A stretch of DNA of 57,700 bases from Lachnospiraceae bacterium (GCA_011959285.1 BLLW01000019.1:1-57700), one strand, 5' to 3'. Shown: positions 1 to 9,139, counted from the first letter of the stretch. A program made the numbers and translations. The notes: generated from the letters alone by a model not told the origin.

Positions 1-1
1 G

Positions 2-2275
2 TTGACGAAGGAAAAGGAGCGGGCTGTCTTTACGGGACCGGACGGAAAATCCATTGAGGGAAGCGGAGAAGTGACTCGCAAGGTACAGGAACTTCTGCGG
101 CTGGATTACCGCCAGTTCAAGCAGTTATCCATGATTGCCCAGGGAGAGTTCGCAAGGCTTTTATCTGCGCCGCCATCGGAAAAGACGAAGATTTTTCGGG
201 AGATCTTCGGAACAGATCTGTACGAGAGGATTGCCGCCTCTTTAAAGGGAAAGTCTGGCGGTATCTATAAACAGATCATGGAATGCAGGCATAAAATGGA
301 CGAAGACATTGACATGCTTTCCGGGGACGAAGAGGATGGAGCAAAAGCAGGGAGCCATTATTATGAGGGCATCATAGCGCTTCTTAAGGGGGAAGAAAGA
401 AAACTACGGAAAAAGGGGAAGGAACTTCGCACAGCTTACGCCGGGAAGGACGAGAAGGTTCAGGTCCTTGCCGGGCAGATAGCGGAAAATGAACGGGTAC
501 AGAGCCTTTTTGATAAGTTGGAAAAAGAAAAAGTACGCGCCCAGGCACTCCATGAGAGAGCAGATGAGATAAAGCAGAAGGAAGATCTGCTAAAGCAGCA
601 GGAGCGGGCAGCTTCTCTGAGAACCGTGGAAATACAATTGACTGCCCTTGAAGAACAGAATGTGATTCTGAAAAAGGAAATACAGGACTATTCGGAGGAG
701 ATTCGGCTTTTAGAGCAAAAAAATAAAGAAGAAGAGACTTTTTTTGAACTGCAGGAGGAAATTGCCGCCGGCTATGAGGAGGAAAAAAGATGGCAGGAGG
801 CGGAACGCCAGCTTAAAAAGGAGCGTCAAAAGAGTGCAGCGAAGGAAGAAGAACTGAACAGGCAGCAAAAGATTTATCTGGCGGCAGAACAGGAAGAGGA
901 AGAAGCAAAACGGTTATACGAGCAGACAGATTTAGCGTACCGTCACGGTATGGCAGGAATTTTGGCGGAAGGGCTGAAAGAGGGAATCCCCTGCCCGGTG
1001 TGCGGGGCGGTGCACCATCCCCAGCCGGCAGCTAAGAGCGGCAGCCTTCCTACAAAGGAGCGGGTAAAAGAACTGAAGGACGTTTATGAGACAAAGCAGA
1101 AGAAACGGGTGGAGGTTCACGGCAGGACTGCCGCCTGTGCGGCGGAAAGCGGGGAGCTTAAGCGGCAGGTACAAGACTGGACAGATCAGTGCACGCAGCT
1201 TGAGGCATGCAGGAAAAGCAGAAATCCTGTCATAGGGGCGTATCTTACGGAGCATAGCCAGGAAGCCTTCCGGGAGCAGCTAAAGCAGTATCAGCAGCGG
1301 AGCGCCGTCCTTAAGGAAAAGAAAAAGCTGCTTTATAAGCGGCAGCAGGAAGAAATGCTTTCAAGCGAAAGACTGAAAAAGCAGAGAGAAGAATTTGACA
1401 AGGGATTAAAGGCGGCAGGCTTTTCATCCAGAGAGGCATATCTCAAAGTACGCAGGGAAGAAAAGGAAATCCGCGCGCTTCGGGAGGAAATCGAAGCTTA
1501 TCGGAAAGACTGCCATTTGAACGCGGAAATGCTCAGCCACCTTACAGAAGAGACCGGCAGGGCAAAACTTATGGACATGCAGGAACTGAAAGAACAGCTC
1601 CGTCAGGCAGAAAAAGAAAGAAAAGCCCTCTTTGATGAGCAGCTTATATTGGACAACCGCCACAAAAGCGTGAAAAAGGGTCTTTTCTCCCTTGAAGAGA
1701 AGAACAGGCAGCTGACGGCGCTGATGGAGCGCTATAGTCTGATCAAGGATTTGGATGACGCTGCAAATGGGAATAATAAAAAGAGACTGGTCTTTGAACA
1801 GTATGTGCTTGCCGCTTACTTTGAGGATATACTGACCGCCGCGAATATCAGGCTCCGCCTTTTAAGCAGCGGGAGATATGAGCTGAAAAGGGTGGAACAG
1901 ATCAGCGACGGAAGAAGCAAGGACAATCTGGAAATCGAGGTTTTAGATTATTATACGGGCAAATATCGTTCCGTCAAGACTCTTTCAGGAGGGGAATCTT
2001 TCAAGGCATCTTTATCATTGGCGTTAGGGATGAGCGATGTGGTACAGTCGGAAAGCGGAGGGCTTAAGGTGGAGGCGCTGTTTATCGATGAAGGTTTCGG
2101 CAGCCTTGACGGGGAATCCCTTGACCAGGCGTGCCTTACCTTACAGACGCTGGTGGAGCGGGACCGGCTGATCGGTATCATCTCCCACGTGCCGGAGCTT
2201 GCAGAAAAGATCGGAAATCAGATACAGATCGACAAAACAAATGCTGGAAGTAAGGCGCTTGTTATGTTATCGTAA
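2..2275 (+). CDS. sbcC: Exonuclease subunit SbcC, 5'-truncated by the window edge
   Basis: This is the large ATPase subunit of the SbcCD nuclease, the bacterial Rad50-Mre11 equivalent that opens and degrades DNA hairpins and blocked double-strand ends. The visible 757 residues keep the conserved IAQGEFA segment (about residue 46), long coiled-coil arms, the zinc-hook CPVC at about 331-334, the ABC signature LSGGES at about 661 and the Walker B/D-loop region LFIDEGFGSLD at about 692. The Walker A end is missing because roughly 100 N-terminal codons lie before base 1, so the apparent start at position 2 is internal and not a real start. An sbcD gene is expected just upstream. The family call is secure. 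Confidence 0.95.
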   Translation: MTKEKERAVFTGPDGKSIEGSGEVTRKVQELLRLDYRQFKQLSMIAQGEFARLLSAPPSEKTKIFREIFGTDLYERIAASLKGKSGGIYKQIMECRHKMDEDIDMLSGDEEDGAKAGSHYYEGIIALLKGEERKLRKKGKELRTAYAGKDEKVQVLAGQIAENERVQSLFDKLEKEKVRAQALHERADEIKQKEDLLKQQERAASLRTVEIQLTALEEQNVILKKEIQDYSEEIRLLEQKNKEEETFFELQEEIAAGYEEEKRWQEAERQLKKERQKSAAKEEELNRQQKIYLAAEQEEEEAKRLYEQTDLAYRHGMAGILAEGLKEGIPCPVCGAVHHPQPAAKSGSLPTKERVKELKDVYETKQKKRVEVHGRTAACAAESGELKRQVQDWTDQCTQLEACRKSRNPVIGAYLTEHSQEAFREQLKQYQQRSAVLKEKKKLLYKRQQEEMLSSERLKKQREEFDKGLKAAGFSSREAYLKVRREEKEIRALREEIEAYRKDCHLNAEMLSHLTEETGRAKLMDMQELKEQLRQAEKERKALFDEQLILDNRHKSVKKGLFSLEEKNRQLTALMERYSLIKDLDDAANGNNKKRLVFEQYVLAAYFEDILTAANIRLRLLSSGRYELKRVEQISDGRSKDNLEIEVLDYYTGKYRSVKTLSGGESFKASLSLALGMSDVVQSESGGLKVEALFIDEGFGSLDGESLDQACLTLQTLVERDRLIGIISHVPELAEKIGNQIQIDKTNAGSKALVMLS

Positions 2276-2322
2276 TAAATGAAATGGTTACAGAAACCAT
2301 TTGATCGGAAAGGAGGACTTAC

Positions 2323-3726
2323 ATGGAAAATCAATTTGACGTGATTATCATCGGCGCAGGTCCCGGAGGTATCTTTTGTGCCTATGAATTGCTTGATAAA
2401 AAAGAGGATTTAAAAGTATTGATGGTGGAAAAGGGGCGTTCCATTGAAAAGCGTCAATGTCCTAAGCGCATCACGAAGCAGTGTGTAGGCTGCAGTCCCT
2501 GTTCGATTACCACAGGATTTGCCGGCGCCGGCGCATTTTCCGATGGGAAATTGTCTCTTTCGCCGGATGTAGGAGGCAATCTGCCCGCAATCTTAGGATA
2601 TGAGAAGACAGAGGAACTAATCAGGGAATCTGATGCCATTTACCTGAAATTCGGCGCGGACACCAATGTCTACGGCGTAGACAAACAGGCAGAAATTAGG
2701 GAAATCCGTAAAAAAGCAATCAATGCCAATTTAAAGCTGGTAGAATGCCCCATCCGCCACTTGGGAACGGAAGAGGGGTACAAGATCTACGAAAAACTGC
2801 AGCACCATCTGGAGGAAAAGAAAGTGTCCTTCCGGTTCAACACCATGGTGGAAGAGATTCTGGTGGAGAACGGGCAGGCGGTAGGCGTAAGGACGGATAA
2901 AGGAGAAACCTTTTATGCCAGAGAAATCGTATCTGCGGTAGGACGTGAGGGCGCAGATTGGTTTAAGGATAAATGTCAGGAAATCGGTATCGAGACCACC
3001 CCGGGCACGGTGGATATCGGTGTCAGAGTGGAAGTACGGGATGAGGTGATGCAGTTCCTCAATGAAAATCTTTATGAAGCAAAACTGATTTATCATACGC
3101 CTACTTTTGACGATAAGGTAAGAACTTTCTGCACCAATCCGTCCGGGGAGGTGGCGACAGAGTATTACGAAGGCGGTCTGGCGGTGGTCAACGGTCATGC
3201 CTATAAGTCCAAGGAGTATAAGACCAACAACACCAATTTTGCTATTTTGGTCAGCAAGAACTTTACCAAGCCATTCAAGACGCCGATCGAGTACGGCAAG
3301 CACATTGCCCAGCTCTCCAACATGCTCTGCGGAGGCAAGATACTGGTGCAGACTTTTGGGGACTTTAGAAGAGGCAGAAGGACCACGGAGGAGCGTCTTT
3401 GCCGCAACAATATCATGCCTACCTTAAAGGATGCAGTGCCGGGCGATCTTTCTTTGGTTTTTCCTCACCGGATCATGGTGGATATCGAGGAAATGTTACT
3501 TGCACTGGACAAGATTACGCCGGGGATTGCAGCGGACGAGACTTTGCTTTACGGGGTGGAAGTAAAATTCTACTCCAATAAGGTGATCGTGAACAAAGAT
3601 TTTGAGACCAGTATCAGGGGACTTCGGGCAATCGGCGATGGAGCAGGCGTGACCAGAGGGCTTCAGCAGGCGTCTGCCAATGGCATCAGCGCTGCGAGAA
3701 GTATTTTGAGGACGTTTGAAGCATGA
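2323..3726 (+). CDS. NAD(P)/FAD-dependent oxidoreductase (uncharacterised dehydrogenase family)
   Basis: The protein is 467 aa. The N-terminal Rossmann motif VIIIGAGPGG binds FAD, and a C-terminal FAD segment GDGAGVTRG precedes a GISAARSI helix. After the first strand there is a cysteine-rich stretch, CPKRITKQCVGCSPC, typical of the uncharacterised FAD-dependent dehydrogenases of Firmicutes. The substrate is unknown. The start is supported by AAAGGAGG about 8 bases upstream of the ATG. The gene sits 47 bases after sbcC, and its stop overlaps the start of the downstream parvulin gene as ATGA, so the two are probably translationally coupled. The family is clear, the reaction is not. Confidence 0.88.
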   Translation: MENQFDVIIIGAGPGGIFCAYELLDKKEDLKVLMVEKGRSIEKRQCPKRITKQCVGCSPCSITTGFAGAGAFSDGKLSLSPDVGGNLPAILGYEKTEELIRESDAIYLKFGADTNVYGVDKQAEIREIRKKAINANLKLVECPIRHLGTEEGYKIYEKLQHHLEEKKVSFRFNTMVEEILVENGQAVGVRTDKGETFYAREIVSAVGREGADWFKDKCQEIGIETTPGTVDIGVRVEVRDEVMQFLNENLYEAKLIYHTPTFDDKVRTFCTNPSGEVATEYYEGGLAVVNGHAYKSKEYKTNNTNFAILVSKNFTKPFKTPIEYGKHIAQLSNMLCGGKILVQTFGDFRRGRRTTEERLCRNNIMPTLKDAVPGDLSLVFPHRIMVDIEEMLLALDKITPGIAADETLLYGVEVKFYSNKVIVNKDFETSIRGLRAIGDGAGVTRGLQQASANGISAARSILRTFEA

Positions 3727-4778
3727 AGACAGGAAGAAGGATAGCTGCCCTGCTTGCCTGCGGGCTCTTGCTCTTTTTTGCAGGCGGATGCAAAAAAAAT
3801 GACGCAGACACTAAACTGGTGTTGACTACCGGCTTTAAGAAAGATGAGATTTTCAGGATAGAAACCATGTCCTGTACTTTGCCTGAGATTATGGTATATC
3901 TCACCAATACCCAGGATCAATATGAAAGTGTCTACGGAAAAGAAATATGGAAAACAGATTTAAATGGCGTCACTCTTGAAGAAAACATAAAGGAGACGGT
4001 TCTTGCCCAGCTTGCGCAGATTAAGACCATGAATCTTTTGGCGCAGCAGCACGGCGTCGCATTAAGCGATGCTGAGTATAAACTTGCGAAATCTGCCGCA
4101 GCGGCATATTATGCGTCTTTGAATGAGGCAGAGCGGGAGAGCATGGATGTCACGGAGGAAACCATCGAAAATCTGTATGCGGAGTTTGCCCTGGCAAACA
4201 AGGTTTATGAATATATCATCAAGGATATCAATCCTGAGATCAGCGATGACGAGGCAAGAACCATTACAGTGGAACATATTCTGATCGTAACATATGCGCT
4301 GGACGGTACCGGCAAAAAGATAGAGTATACCCAGAATGCCAAAGAAGAAGCGAGGCGGCAGGCGGAGGAAATCTTGAAGCTGGCAAGGGAAGAGGATAGT
4401 GATTTTGAAGAACTGGTGCTTCAATACAGCGAAGGCGATAAGGGAACCTTTTCTTTCGGAAAAGGAGAAACGGATCCGGCTTTTGAGGAAGCGGCATTTA
4501 ATTTGGGAAATGGAGAGATCAGTGATATCGTGGAGACCGAGTACGGCTACCACATCATCAAATGTATCAGTACTTTCAACAGGGAAGAGACAGATGCCAA
4601 TAAGGTAAAGATCGTGGAAAAAAGGCGGAAAGAGGTTTTTGGTCAGGAATACGATGCCTTTGTGAAATCCCTTGCCAGAACCTTGAATGAGGAATTGTGG
4701 GAAACGGTTTCGTTTATTGAGAACAACGAAGTGACGACCAGGGATTTCTTCGACATTTATAATCAATATTTTAATTAA
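3723..4778 (+). CDS. PpiC-type (parvulin) peptidyl-prolyl isomerase lipoprotein
   Basis: This 351-aa protein has a lipoprotein signal peptide (KTGRR, hydrophobic core, lipobox FAGGC at about residues 18-22), so it should be anchored outside the membrane. A SurA/PrsA-like N-terminal helical region precedes a parvulin domain at about 175-290, recognisable by VEHIL, the FEELVLQYSEG segment, a glycine-rich FSFGKGE turn and the closing EYGYHIIKC. It probably helps fold exported proteins. The gene overlaps the upstream oxidoreductase gene by 4 bases (ATGA), and no terminator is obvious after it. It is PrsA-like in layout but shorter in its signature blocks, so no gene symbol is given. Confidence 0.88.
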   Translation: MKTGRRIAALLACGLLLFFAGGCKKNDADTKLVLTTGFKKDEIFRIETMSCTLPEIMVYLTNTQDQYESVYGKEIWKTDLNGVTLEENIKETVLAQLAQIKTMNLLAQQHGVALSDAEYKLAKSAAAAYYASLNEAERESMDVTEETIENLYAEFALANKVYEYIIKDINPEISDDEARTITVEHILIVTYALDGTGKKIEYTQNAKEEARRQAEEILKLAREEDSDFEELVLQYSEGDKGTFSFGKGETDPAFEEAAFNLGNGEISDIVETEYGYHIIKCISTFNREETDANKVKIVEKRRKEVFGQEYDAFVKSLARTLNEELWETVSFIENNEVTTRDFFDIYNQYFN

Positions 4779-4831
4779 TAAAAATTTTAGAATTAGAAAA
4801 AGCCCGTAAATACAAGGGAAAACGCAAATTA

Positions 4832-4858
4832 TTAGCACTCATGATAAACGAGTGCTAA
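4832..4858. promoter_or_regulatory. CIRCE element (HrcA operator) upstream of htpG
   Basis: Perfect inverted repeat TTAGCACTC - 9 bases - GAGTGCTAA, identical to the CIRCE consensus bound by the heat-shock repressor HrcA. It ends 7 bases before a good -35 box and about 125 bases before the htpG start. This places htpG in the HrcA regulon here. Confidence 0.95.
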
Positions 4859-4865
4859 TTTTGCC

Positions 4866-4894
4866 TTGACTTTTAAGAAAAAGGGAATTACACT
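4866..4894 (+). promoter_or_regulatory. Sigma-A-type promoter of htpG
   Basis: TTGACT (4866-4871), a 17-base spacer and TACACT (4889-4894). The predicted start of transcription near 4901 gives an 80-90 base leader before htpG. The CIRCE lies immediately upstream of the -35 box rather than over the transcription start. Confidence 0.75.
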
Positions 4895-4984
4895 TATTTT
4901 TAGCTTAAGATAGCGGCGGCGGGACATGCAGCGATCTTATATGAAACATGGATATGGAAAGAGTAGAAAAAGGAGTGATTTATC

Positions 4985-7075
4985 GTGGCAGAGAAACACG
5001 GAAGCTTATCAATCAACAGTGAAAACATATTCCCGATCATTAAGAAATGGTTGTATTCAGATCATGACATCTTTTTCAGGGAATTGATCTCCAATGGCTG
5101 TGATGCCATAACCAAGCTGAAAAAGCTGGACATGATGGGAGAATATTCTCTTCCAGCAGAGTATAAAGGGAAAATACAGGTGCTGGTGAACCCTGAGGAG
5201 AAGACCCTTAAGTTCATCGATAACGGCATCGGCATGACGGCGGATGAAGTGGAAGAGTATATCAACCAGATCGCCTTTTCCGGCGCAACGGATTTTATTG
5301 CAAAGTATAAGGATAAGACCAACGAGGATCAGATTATCGGTCATTTCGGACTGGGCTTTTATTCTGCATTCATGGTAGCCGACGAGGTGCATATCGATAC
5401 CCTCTCCTGGCAGGAAGGCGCACAGCCTGTCCACTGGGAATGCGACGGCGGAACAGAATTTGACATGAAGCAGGGGGAAAGAGAAGAGGTGGGTACCACC
5501 ATTACCCTGTTTTTGAATGAAGATGTGCTGGAGTTCTGCAATGAGTATAAGGCAAGAGAAGTAATCAAAAAGTACTGTTCTTTCATGCCTATTGAAATCT
5601 ATCTGTCCAAGGAAAATACCAAGGAGACCCAGACCATCGATGCGGATGAGAAGCTGGACACAGATACCGTGGTAGAGGAGATCAAGCCGGAGAAGGAAGA
5701 AGACAAATTAAGATACAAGATTGTAAAGCGCCCTGAACTTTTGAACGAGACCATGCCTCTTTGGGCAAAGCATCCCAATGAGTGTACCAAGGAAGAATAT
5801 CTGGAATTTTACCGCAAAGTCTTTCAGGATTACAAGGAGCCTTTGTTCTGGATTCATTTGAATATGGATTACCCGTTCAACTTAAAAGGTATTTTGTACT
5901 TCCCCAAGATCAACATGGAGTATGAATCTATCGAAGGCGTCATTAAACTGTACAACAATCAGGTGTTTATTGCAGACAACATCAAGGAAGTCATTCCGGA
6001 ATTTTTGATGCTTTTAAAGGGTGTCATCGACTGTCCCGACCTGCCGCTGAATGTGTCCAGAAGTGCGCTGCAGAATGATGGATTTGTAAAGAAGATTTCT
6101 GATTATATTTCCAAAAAGGTGGCAGATAAGCTTTCCGGTATGTGTAAGACAGAAAAGGAAGAATACAATAAGTATTGGGATGACATTAGCCCGTTTATCA
6201 AATTCGGATGCCTTAAGGACGACAAGTTCTGTGAAAAGATGACAGATTATATCCTGTTCAAGAACCTGGAGGGAGAATACTTAACGCTCCCCGAATGCTT
6301 AGAAGTCAATAAGACAGACGTAGAAGAGGAAAAGGAAGAAGGGGCAGAAGCAGACGGCAAGGATGAGAGCGAGTCTCAGGCAGCAGAGGTTATCGATGCA
6401 GACGGCAACGTGGTGAATACCGGAGCAGACGAAGAAGACGCTGCCGAAGAGGAAGAAAAGAAGGAAAAGGTCATTTATTATGTGACGGACGAAAAGCAGC
6501 AGGGACAATATATCAGTATGTTCAAGGCAGCAAAGATGGATGCCGTGATTTTGACCCACAACATCGACCAGCCCTTTATTTCTCAGCTGGAAGCGAAAAA
6601 TGAGGGAATCAAATTCCAGAGAATCGATGCGGATCTTACAGATACCTTTAAGGCAAAGACCAGCAAGAAAGCAGAAAAGGAATTGGAAGAGGCAGCAGAT
6701 GCCATCGCCAAAGTGATGAAGAAGGTCCTTAAAAAGGATAAGATTACCGTCAAAGTCGAGAAATTGAAAAACAAGAAAATTTCTTCCATGATCACCCTTT
6801 CAGAGGAGAGCAGGAGAATGCAGGATATGATGAAGATGTACTCTATGCCCGGTATGGATATGGGCGGCTTTGGAAAGGAAGGGGAGACGCTGATCTTAAA
6901 TGCGGCGCATCCGCTGGTGCAGTACATTATGGAGCATACGGAAGGCGACAATGTAAACATGATCTGCGAGCAGCTGTATGATCTGGCTCTTTTGCAGCAT
7001 GCGCCTTTAGAGCCTGAGGCAATGAGTAAATTTGTGGCAAGAAGCAACGATATCATGATGCTTCTTACTAAATAA
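4985..7075 (+). CDS. htpG: Hsp90-family chaperone HtpG
   Basis: ATP-dependent cytosolic chaperone. The GHKL ATPase motifs are all present: ELISNGCDA (with Gly-Cys in place of the usual Ala-Ser), DNGIGM at about residues 79-84, and GHFGLGFYSAF at about 119-129. The middle-domain catalytic-loop segment LPLNVSRSALQ follows at about 355. The length is 696 aa against about 625 in E. coli, and much of the excess is a very acidic insertion at about 440-492, just before the VIYYVTDEKQQ segment. The start is GTG at 4985 with AAGGAG upstream. The gene has its own promoter with a CIRCE and is probably heat-inducible through HrcA. Confidence 0.96.
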   Translation: MAEKHGSLSINSENIFPIIKKWLYSDHDIFFRELISNGCDAITKLKKLDMMGEYSLPAEYKGKIQVLVNPEEKTLKFIDNGIGMTADEVEEYINQIAFSGATDFIAKYKDKTNEDQIIGHFGLGFYSAFMVADEVHIDTLSWQEGAQPVHWECDGGTEFDMKQGEREEVGTTITLFLNEDVLEFCNEYKAREVIKKYCSFMPIEIYLSKENTKETQTIDADEKLDTDTVVEEIKPEKEEDKLRYKIVKRPELLNETMPLWAKHPNECTKEEYLEFYRKVFQDYKEPLFWIHLNMDYPFNLKGILYFPKINMEYESIEGVIKLYNNQVFIADNIKEVIPEFLMLLKGVIDCPDLPLNVSRSALQNDGFVKKISDYISKKVADKLSGMCKTEKEEYNKYWDDISPFIKFGCLKDDKFCEKMTDYILFKNLEGEYLTLPECLEVNKTDVEEEKEEGAEADGKDESESQAAEVIDADGNVVNTGADEEDAAEEEEKKEKVIYYVTDEKQQGQYISMFKAAKMDAVILTHNIDQPFISQLEAKNEGIKFQRIDADLTDTFKAKTSKKAEKELEEAADAIAKVMKKVLKKDKITVKVEKLKNKKISSMITLSEESRRMQDMMKMYSMPGMDMGGFGKEGETLILNAAHPLVQYIMEHTEGDNVNMICEQLYDLALLQHAPLEPEAMSKFVARSNDIMMLLTK

Positions 7076-7112
7076 AGATTAGCCGCCGGCAAACGGCATA
7101 TGAACAATTTAT

Positions 7113-7159
7113 ATACCTCTGCATATGATATGAATAACTATATATGCAGAGGTATTTTT
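7113..7159 (+). terminator. Hairpin with T-tract after htpG that also covers the next gene's ribosome binding site
   Basis: A 14-bp perfect stem (ATACCTCTGCATAT at 7113-7126 with ATATGCAGAGGTAT at 7142-7155), a 15-base loop, and then T5. It has the shape of an intrinsic terminator for htpG. The 3' arm contains AGAGG (7148-7152), which is correctly spaced from the ATG at 7160, so on read-through the hairpin would hide that ribosome binding site. Confidence 0.75.
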
Positions 7160-8425
7160 ATGCCCGAAAATATTTTACGAAGCGCCCAGACGGATAACAC
7201 GTATTCCGGAAAACTCCAGATTAATGTGACTTCCACCCTGGGACTGATACCGATACAGGATGCCACCGTGACAATTTCCTATACAGGCGTGCCGGATGTA
7301 ACCATAGAGAAACTTACTACAGATTCGTCAGGTCAGACAGAAGAAATCGACCTGCCGGCACCGCCCCTTGCATACAGTCTGACACCGGTAGAACAGCAGC
7401 CGTATTCTGAGTATAATATTCAAATCGAAGCGCCCGGATATGAGCCTCTTTTGATTTCGGGAACAGAGGTCCTGCCGGATGTCACGGCAGTGCAGCCGGT
7501 CAGCCTGACGCCTTTAGAGGAGCCGGAGGAAGAAGAGGAAGTGATCGTGATACCGGATCACACGTTGTACGGGGAATATCCGCCCAAGATTCCGGAAGAT
7601 GAGATCAAACCTATGGATGAAAGCGGAGAAATCGTCTTAAGCCGCGTGGTGATTCCTGAGTATGTGGTCGTTCATGACGGCGTTCCCGACGATCCGACGG
7701 CGCCAAATTATTACGTAAGGTACAGGGATTATATCAAAAACGTTGTTTCTTCTGAAATATATGCTACCTGGCCGGAGAGTGCAATCTATGCCAATACGCT
7801 TGTCATCATGTCATTTACGCTGAACAGAGTTTATACTGAGTGGTATCGAAATCAAGGGTATAACTTCACCATTACATCCTCTACCGCATATGATCAAAAG
7901 TGGATGCATGGAAGAAATTTCTACCAGAATATCGATAGAATCGTGGATAGTGTGTTTGCCAATTATTTGTCCCGTCCGGGGGTACGTCAGCCGATTTTTA
8001 CTTCTTACTGCGACGGCAGAAGGGTCACCTGTAACGGGTTAAGCCAGTGGGGCTCCAAATATCTGGGAGAAGAGGGCTACTCTGCAATAGATATTATTCA
8101 TTATTACTACGGAAGCGATATGTATATCAACACAGCACAGAGCGTTGCTGGGGTTCCTTCTTCCTTCCCGGGGTACAATTTGAATATAGGAGCTTCGGGG
8201 GAGAAGGTAAGGCAGATTCAGCAGCAGTTGAATCGGATTGCAAGAAATTATCCTGCCATTCCTACCGTTTCTGCCGATGGGATTTACGGATCGGCAACTG
8301 CCAATGCGGTAAGGACCTTCCAGAGGATATTTAATCTTCCGCAGTCCGGAATCGTGGATTATCCTACTTGGTATAGTATCTCTAATATTTATGTGGGAGT
8401 GAGCAGGATTTCTGAGCCTGGGTGA
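7160..8425 (+). CDS. SleC-like spore cortex-lytic enzyme (SpoIID-like domain plus peptidoglycan-binding domain)
   Basis: The 421-aa protein matches the layout of clostridial SleC, the germination lytic transglycosylase that degrades spore cortex. An N-terminal region of about 130 residues with a GKLQINV..V.V..ATVTISYTG start is followed by an acidic Pro/Glu linker. A SpoIID-like domain at about 150-320 carries GLSQWGSKYLGEEGYSAIDIIHYYYG-type residues, and a C-terminal peptidoglycan-binding domain at about 335-405 contains SADGIYGSAT and VRTFQR. An in-frame ATG at 7100 lies upstream of the hairpin and has no ribosome binding site, so the ATG at 7160 (AGAGG 7 bases upstream) is preferred. SleC needs proteolytic activation by Csp proteases, which are not in this window. 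The substrate is inferred from the family. Confidence 0.8.
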   Translation: MPENILRSAQTDNTYSGKLQINVTSTLGLIPIQDATVTISYTGVPDVTIEKLTTDSSGQTEEIDLPAPPLAYSLTPVEQQPYSEYNIQIEAPGYEPLLISGTEVLPDVTAVQPVSLTPLEEPEEEEEVIVIPDHTLYGEYPPKIPEDEIKPMDESGEIVLSRVVIPEYVVVHDGVPDDPTAPNYYVRYRDYIKNVVSSEIYATWPESAIYANTLVIMSFTLNRVYTEWYRNQGYNFTITSSTAYDQKWMHGRNFYQNIDRIVDSVFANYLSRPGVRQPIFTSYCDGRRVTCNGLSQWGSKYLGEEGYSAIDIIHYYYGSDMYINTAQSVAGVPSSFPGYNLNIGASGEKVRQIQQQLNRIARNYPAIPTVSADGIYGSATANAVRTFQRIFNLPQSGIVDYPTWYSISNIYVGVSRISEPG

Positions 8426-8486
8426 GATAGAAGACAGGAGTACACAGACTATCGAGGCGCGGAGCAACAAAGCAGCAGGGACCGGC

Positions 8487-8557
8487 AATGGAAGGAGTTC
8501 TCTGCAGGGGGCAGGCGGTGCATCACTGTCTGCCCCCTGCAGAGAACTCCTTCCATT
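8487..8557. repeat. Long perfect inverted repeat (28-bp arms)
   Basis: Arms at 8487-8514 and 8530-8557 are exact reverse complements and surround a 15-base loop. It lies about 60 bases after the cortex-lytic enzyme stop and before the end of the convergent flavodoxin gene. Neither side has a T-run, so it is not a textbook intrinsic terminator. It may still end or stabilise transcripts from both directions. A second structure of the same kind lies at 25640-25709. Confidence 0.9.
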
Positions 8558-8617
8558 ACCTTCTTCAAGGTGTTAAGAGGGAGGTCTTAGATTCTATAAT
8601 ATTCTCCGTGAGTAGTC

Positions 8618-9139
8618 CTATTTTTTTAGGTATTGAAGAATTGGTTCAATATATTTTTTATTTGAAATATCATAGGATGAAGAAATCATTTTTATCATAA
8701 TCTGCTCTTCTTCGGTTTTATCTTTTTTAGCTTTGAGTGTTTTAATAAACATTTTCATCATAAGTTTGGACGGTGCAGACATTTTTTCATAATTGAATCC
8801 TCCCGGACAATAAAATGCTTTTACCTTTTTCTGCTCGTGCTCGTTGAAATTCTGTTTGAGAGAGGTTTCAATCGCCGGATTGTCGATTGGACTTCCACCA
8901 ACACAAAATGCAACCAGCTTTTTATCAGCCCATTTGTCTATATTGCTCTTAAACCAATTAATTTTACTGATACCGCCTGCACATGCCCAGCTTCCAAAGA
9001 TGATTGCTTCATATGCGGTCAGGTCTTTCTTTTTTGCGGCGGACAATGCAAGACAGTCAGCTTCCGTCTCTTCCGCGATCCATTCGGCATAGCGCTTTGT
9101 AAATCCAGTTTGTGAGTTGTAAATTACAATTATGTTCAT
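8618..9139 (-). CDS. Flavodoxin-domain protein
   Basis: This 173-aa protein has the flavodoxin FMN phosphate loop IYNSQTGFTKRYAEW at its N-terminus and the flavin-contact segment GSWACAGGISK at about residues 49-59, resembling the long-chain and HemG/protoporphyrinogen-oxidase-like flavodoxins. It probably binds FMN and carries electrons or reduces quinone-like or haem-pathway substrates; the partner is unknown. The start has AAGGAG on the minus strand about 10 bases upstream. It is the second gene of an operon, 4 bases after the marR gene, so it is probably the regulated target of that MarR protein. Confidence 0.85.
   Translation of the reverse strand: MNIIVIYNSQTGFTKRYAEWIAEETEADCLALSAAKKKDLTAYEAIIFGSWACAGGISKINWFKSNIDKWADKKLVAFCVGGSPIDNPAIETSLKQNFNEHEQKKVKAFYCPGGFNYEKMSAPSKLMMKMFIKTLKAKKDKTEEEQIMIKMISSSYDISNKKYIEPILQYLKK

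Noticed and set aside
7100-7159. Upstream in-frame ATG extending the SleC-like protein by 20 residues
   Set aside because: The stretch forms a terminator hairpin and has no ribosome binding site; the ATG at 7160 has AGAGG at good distance.
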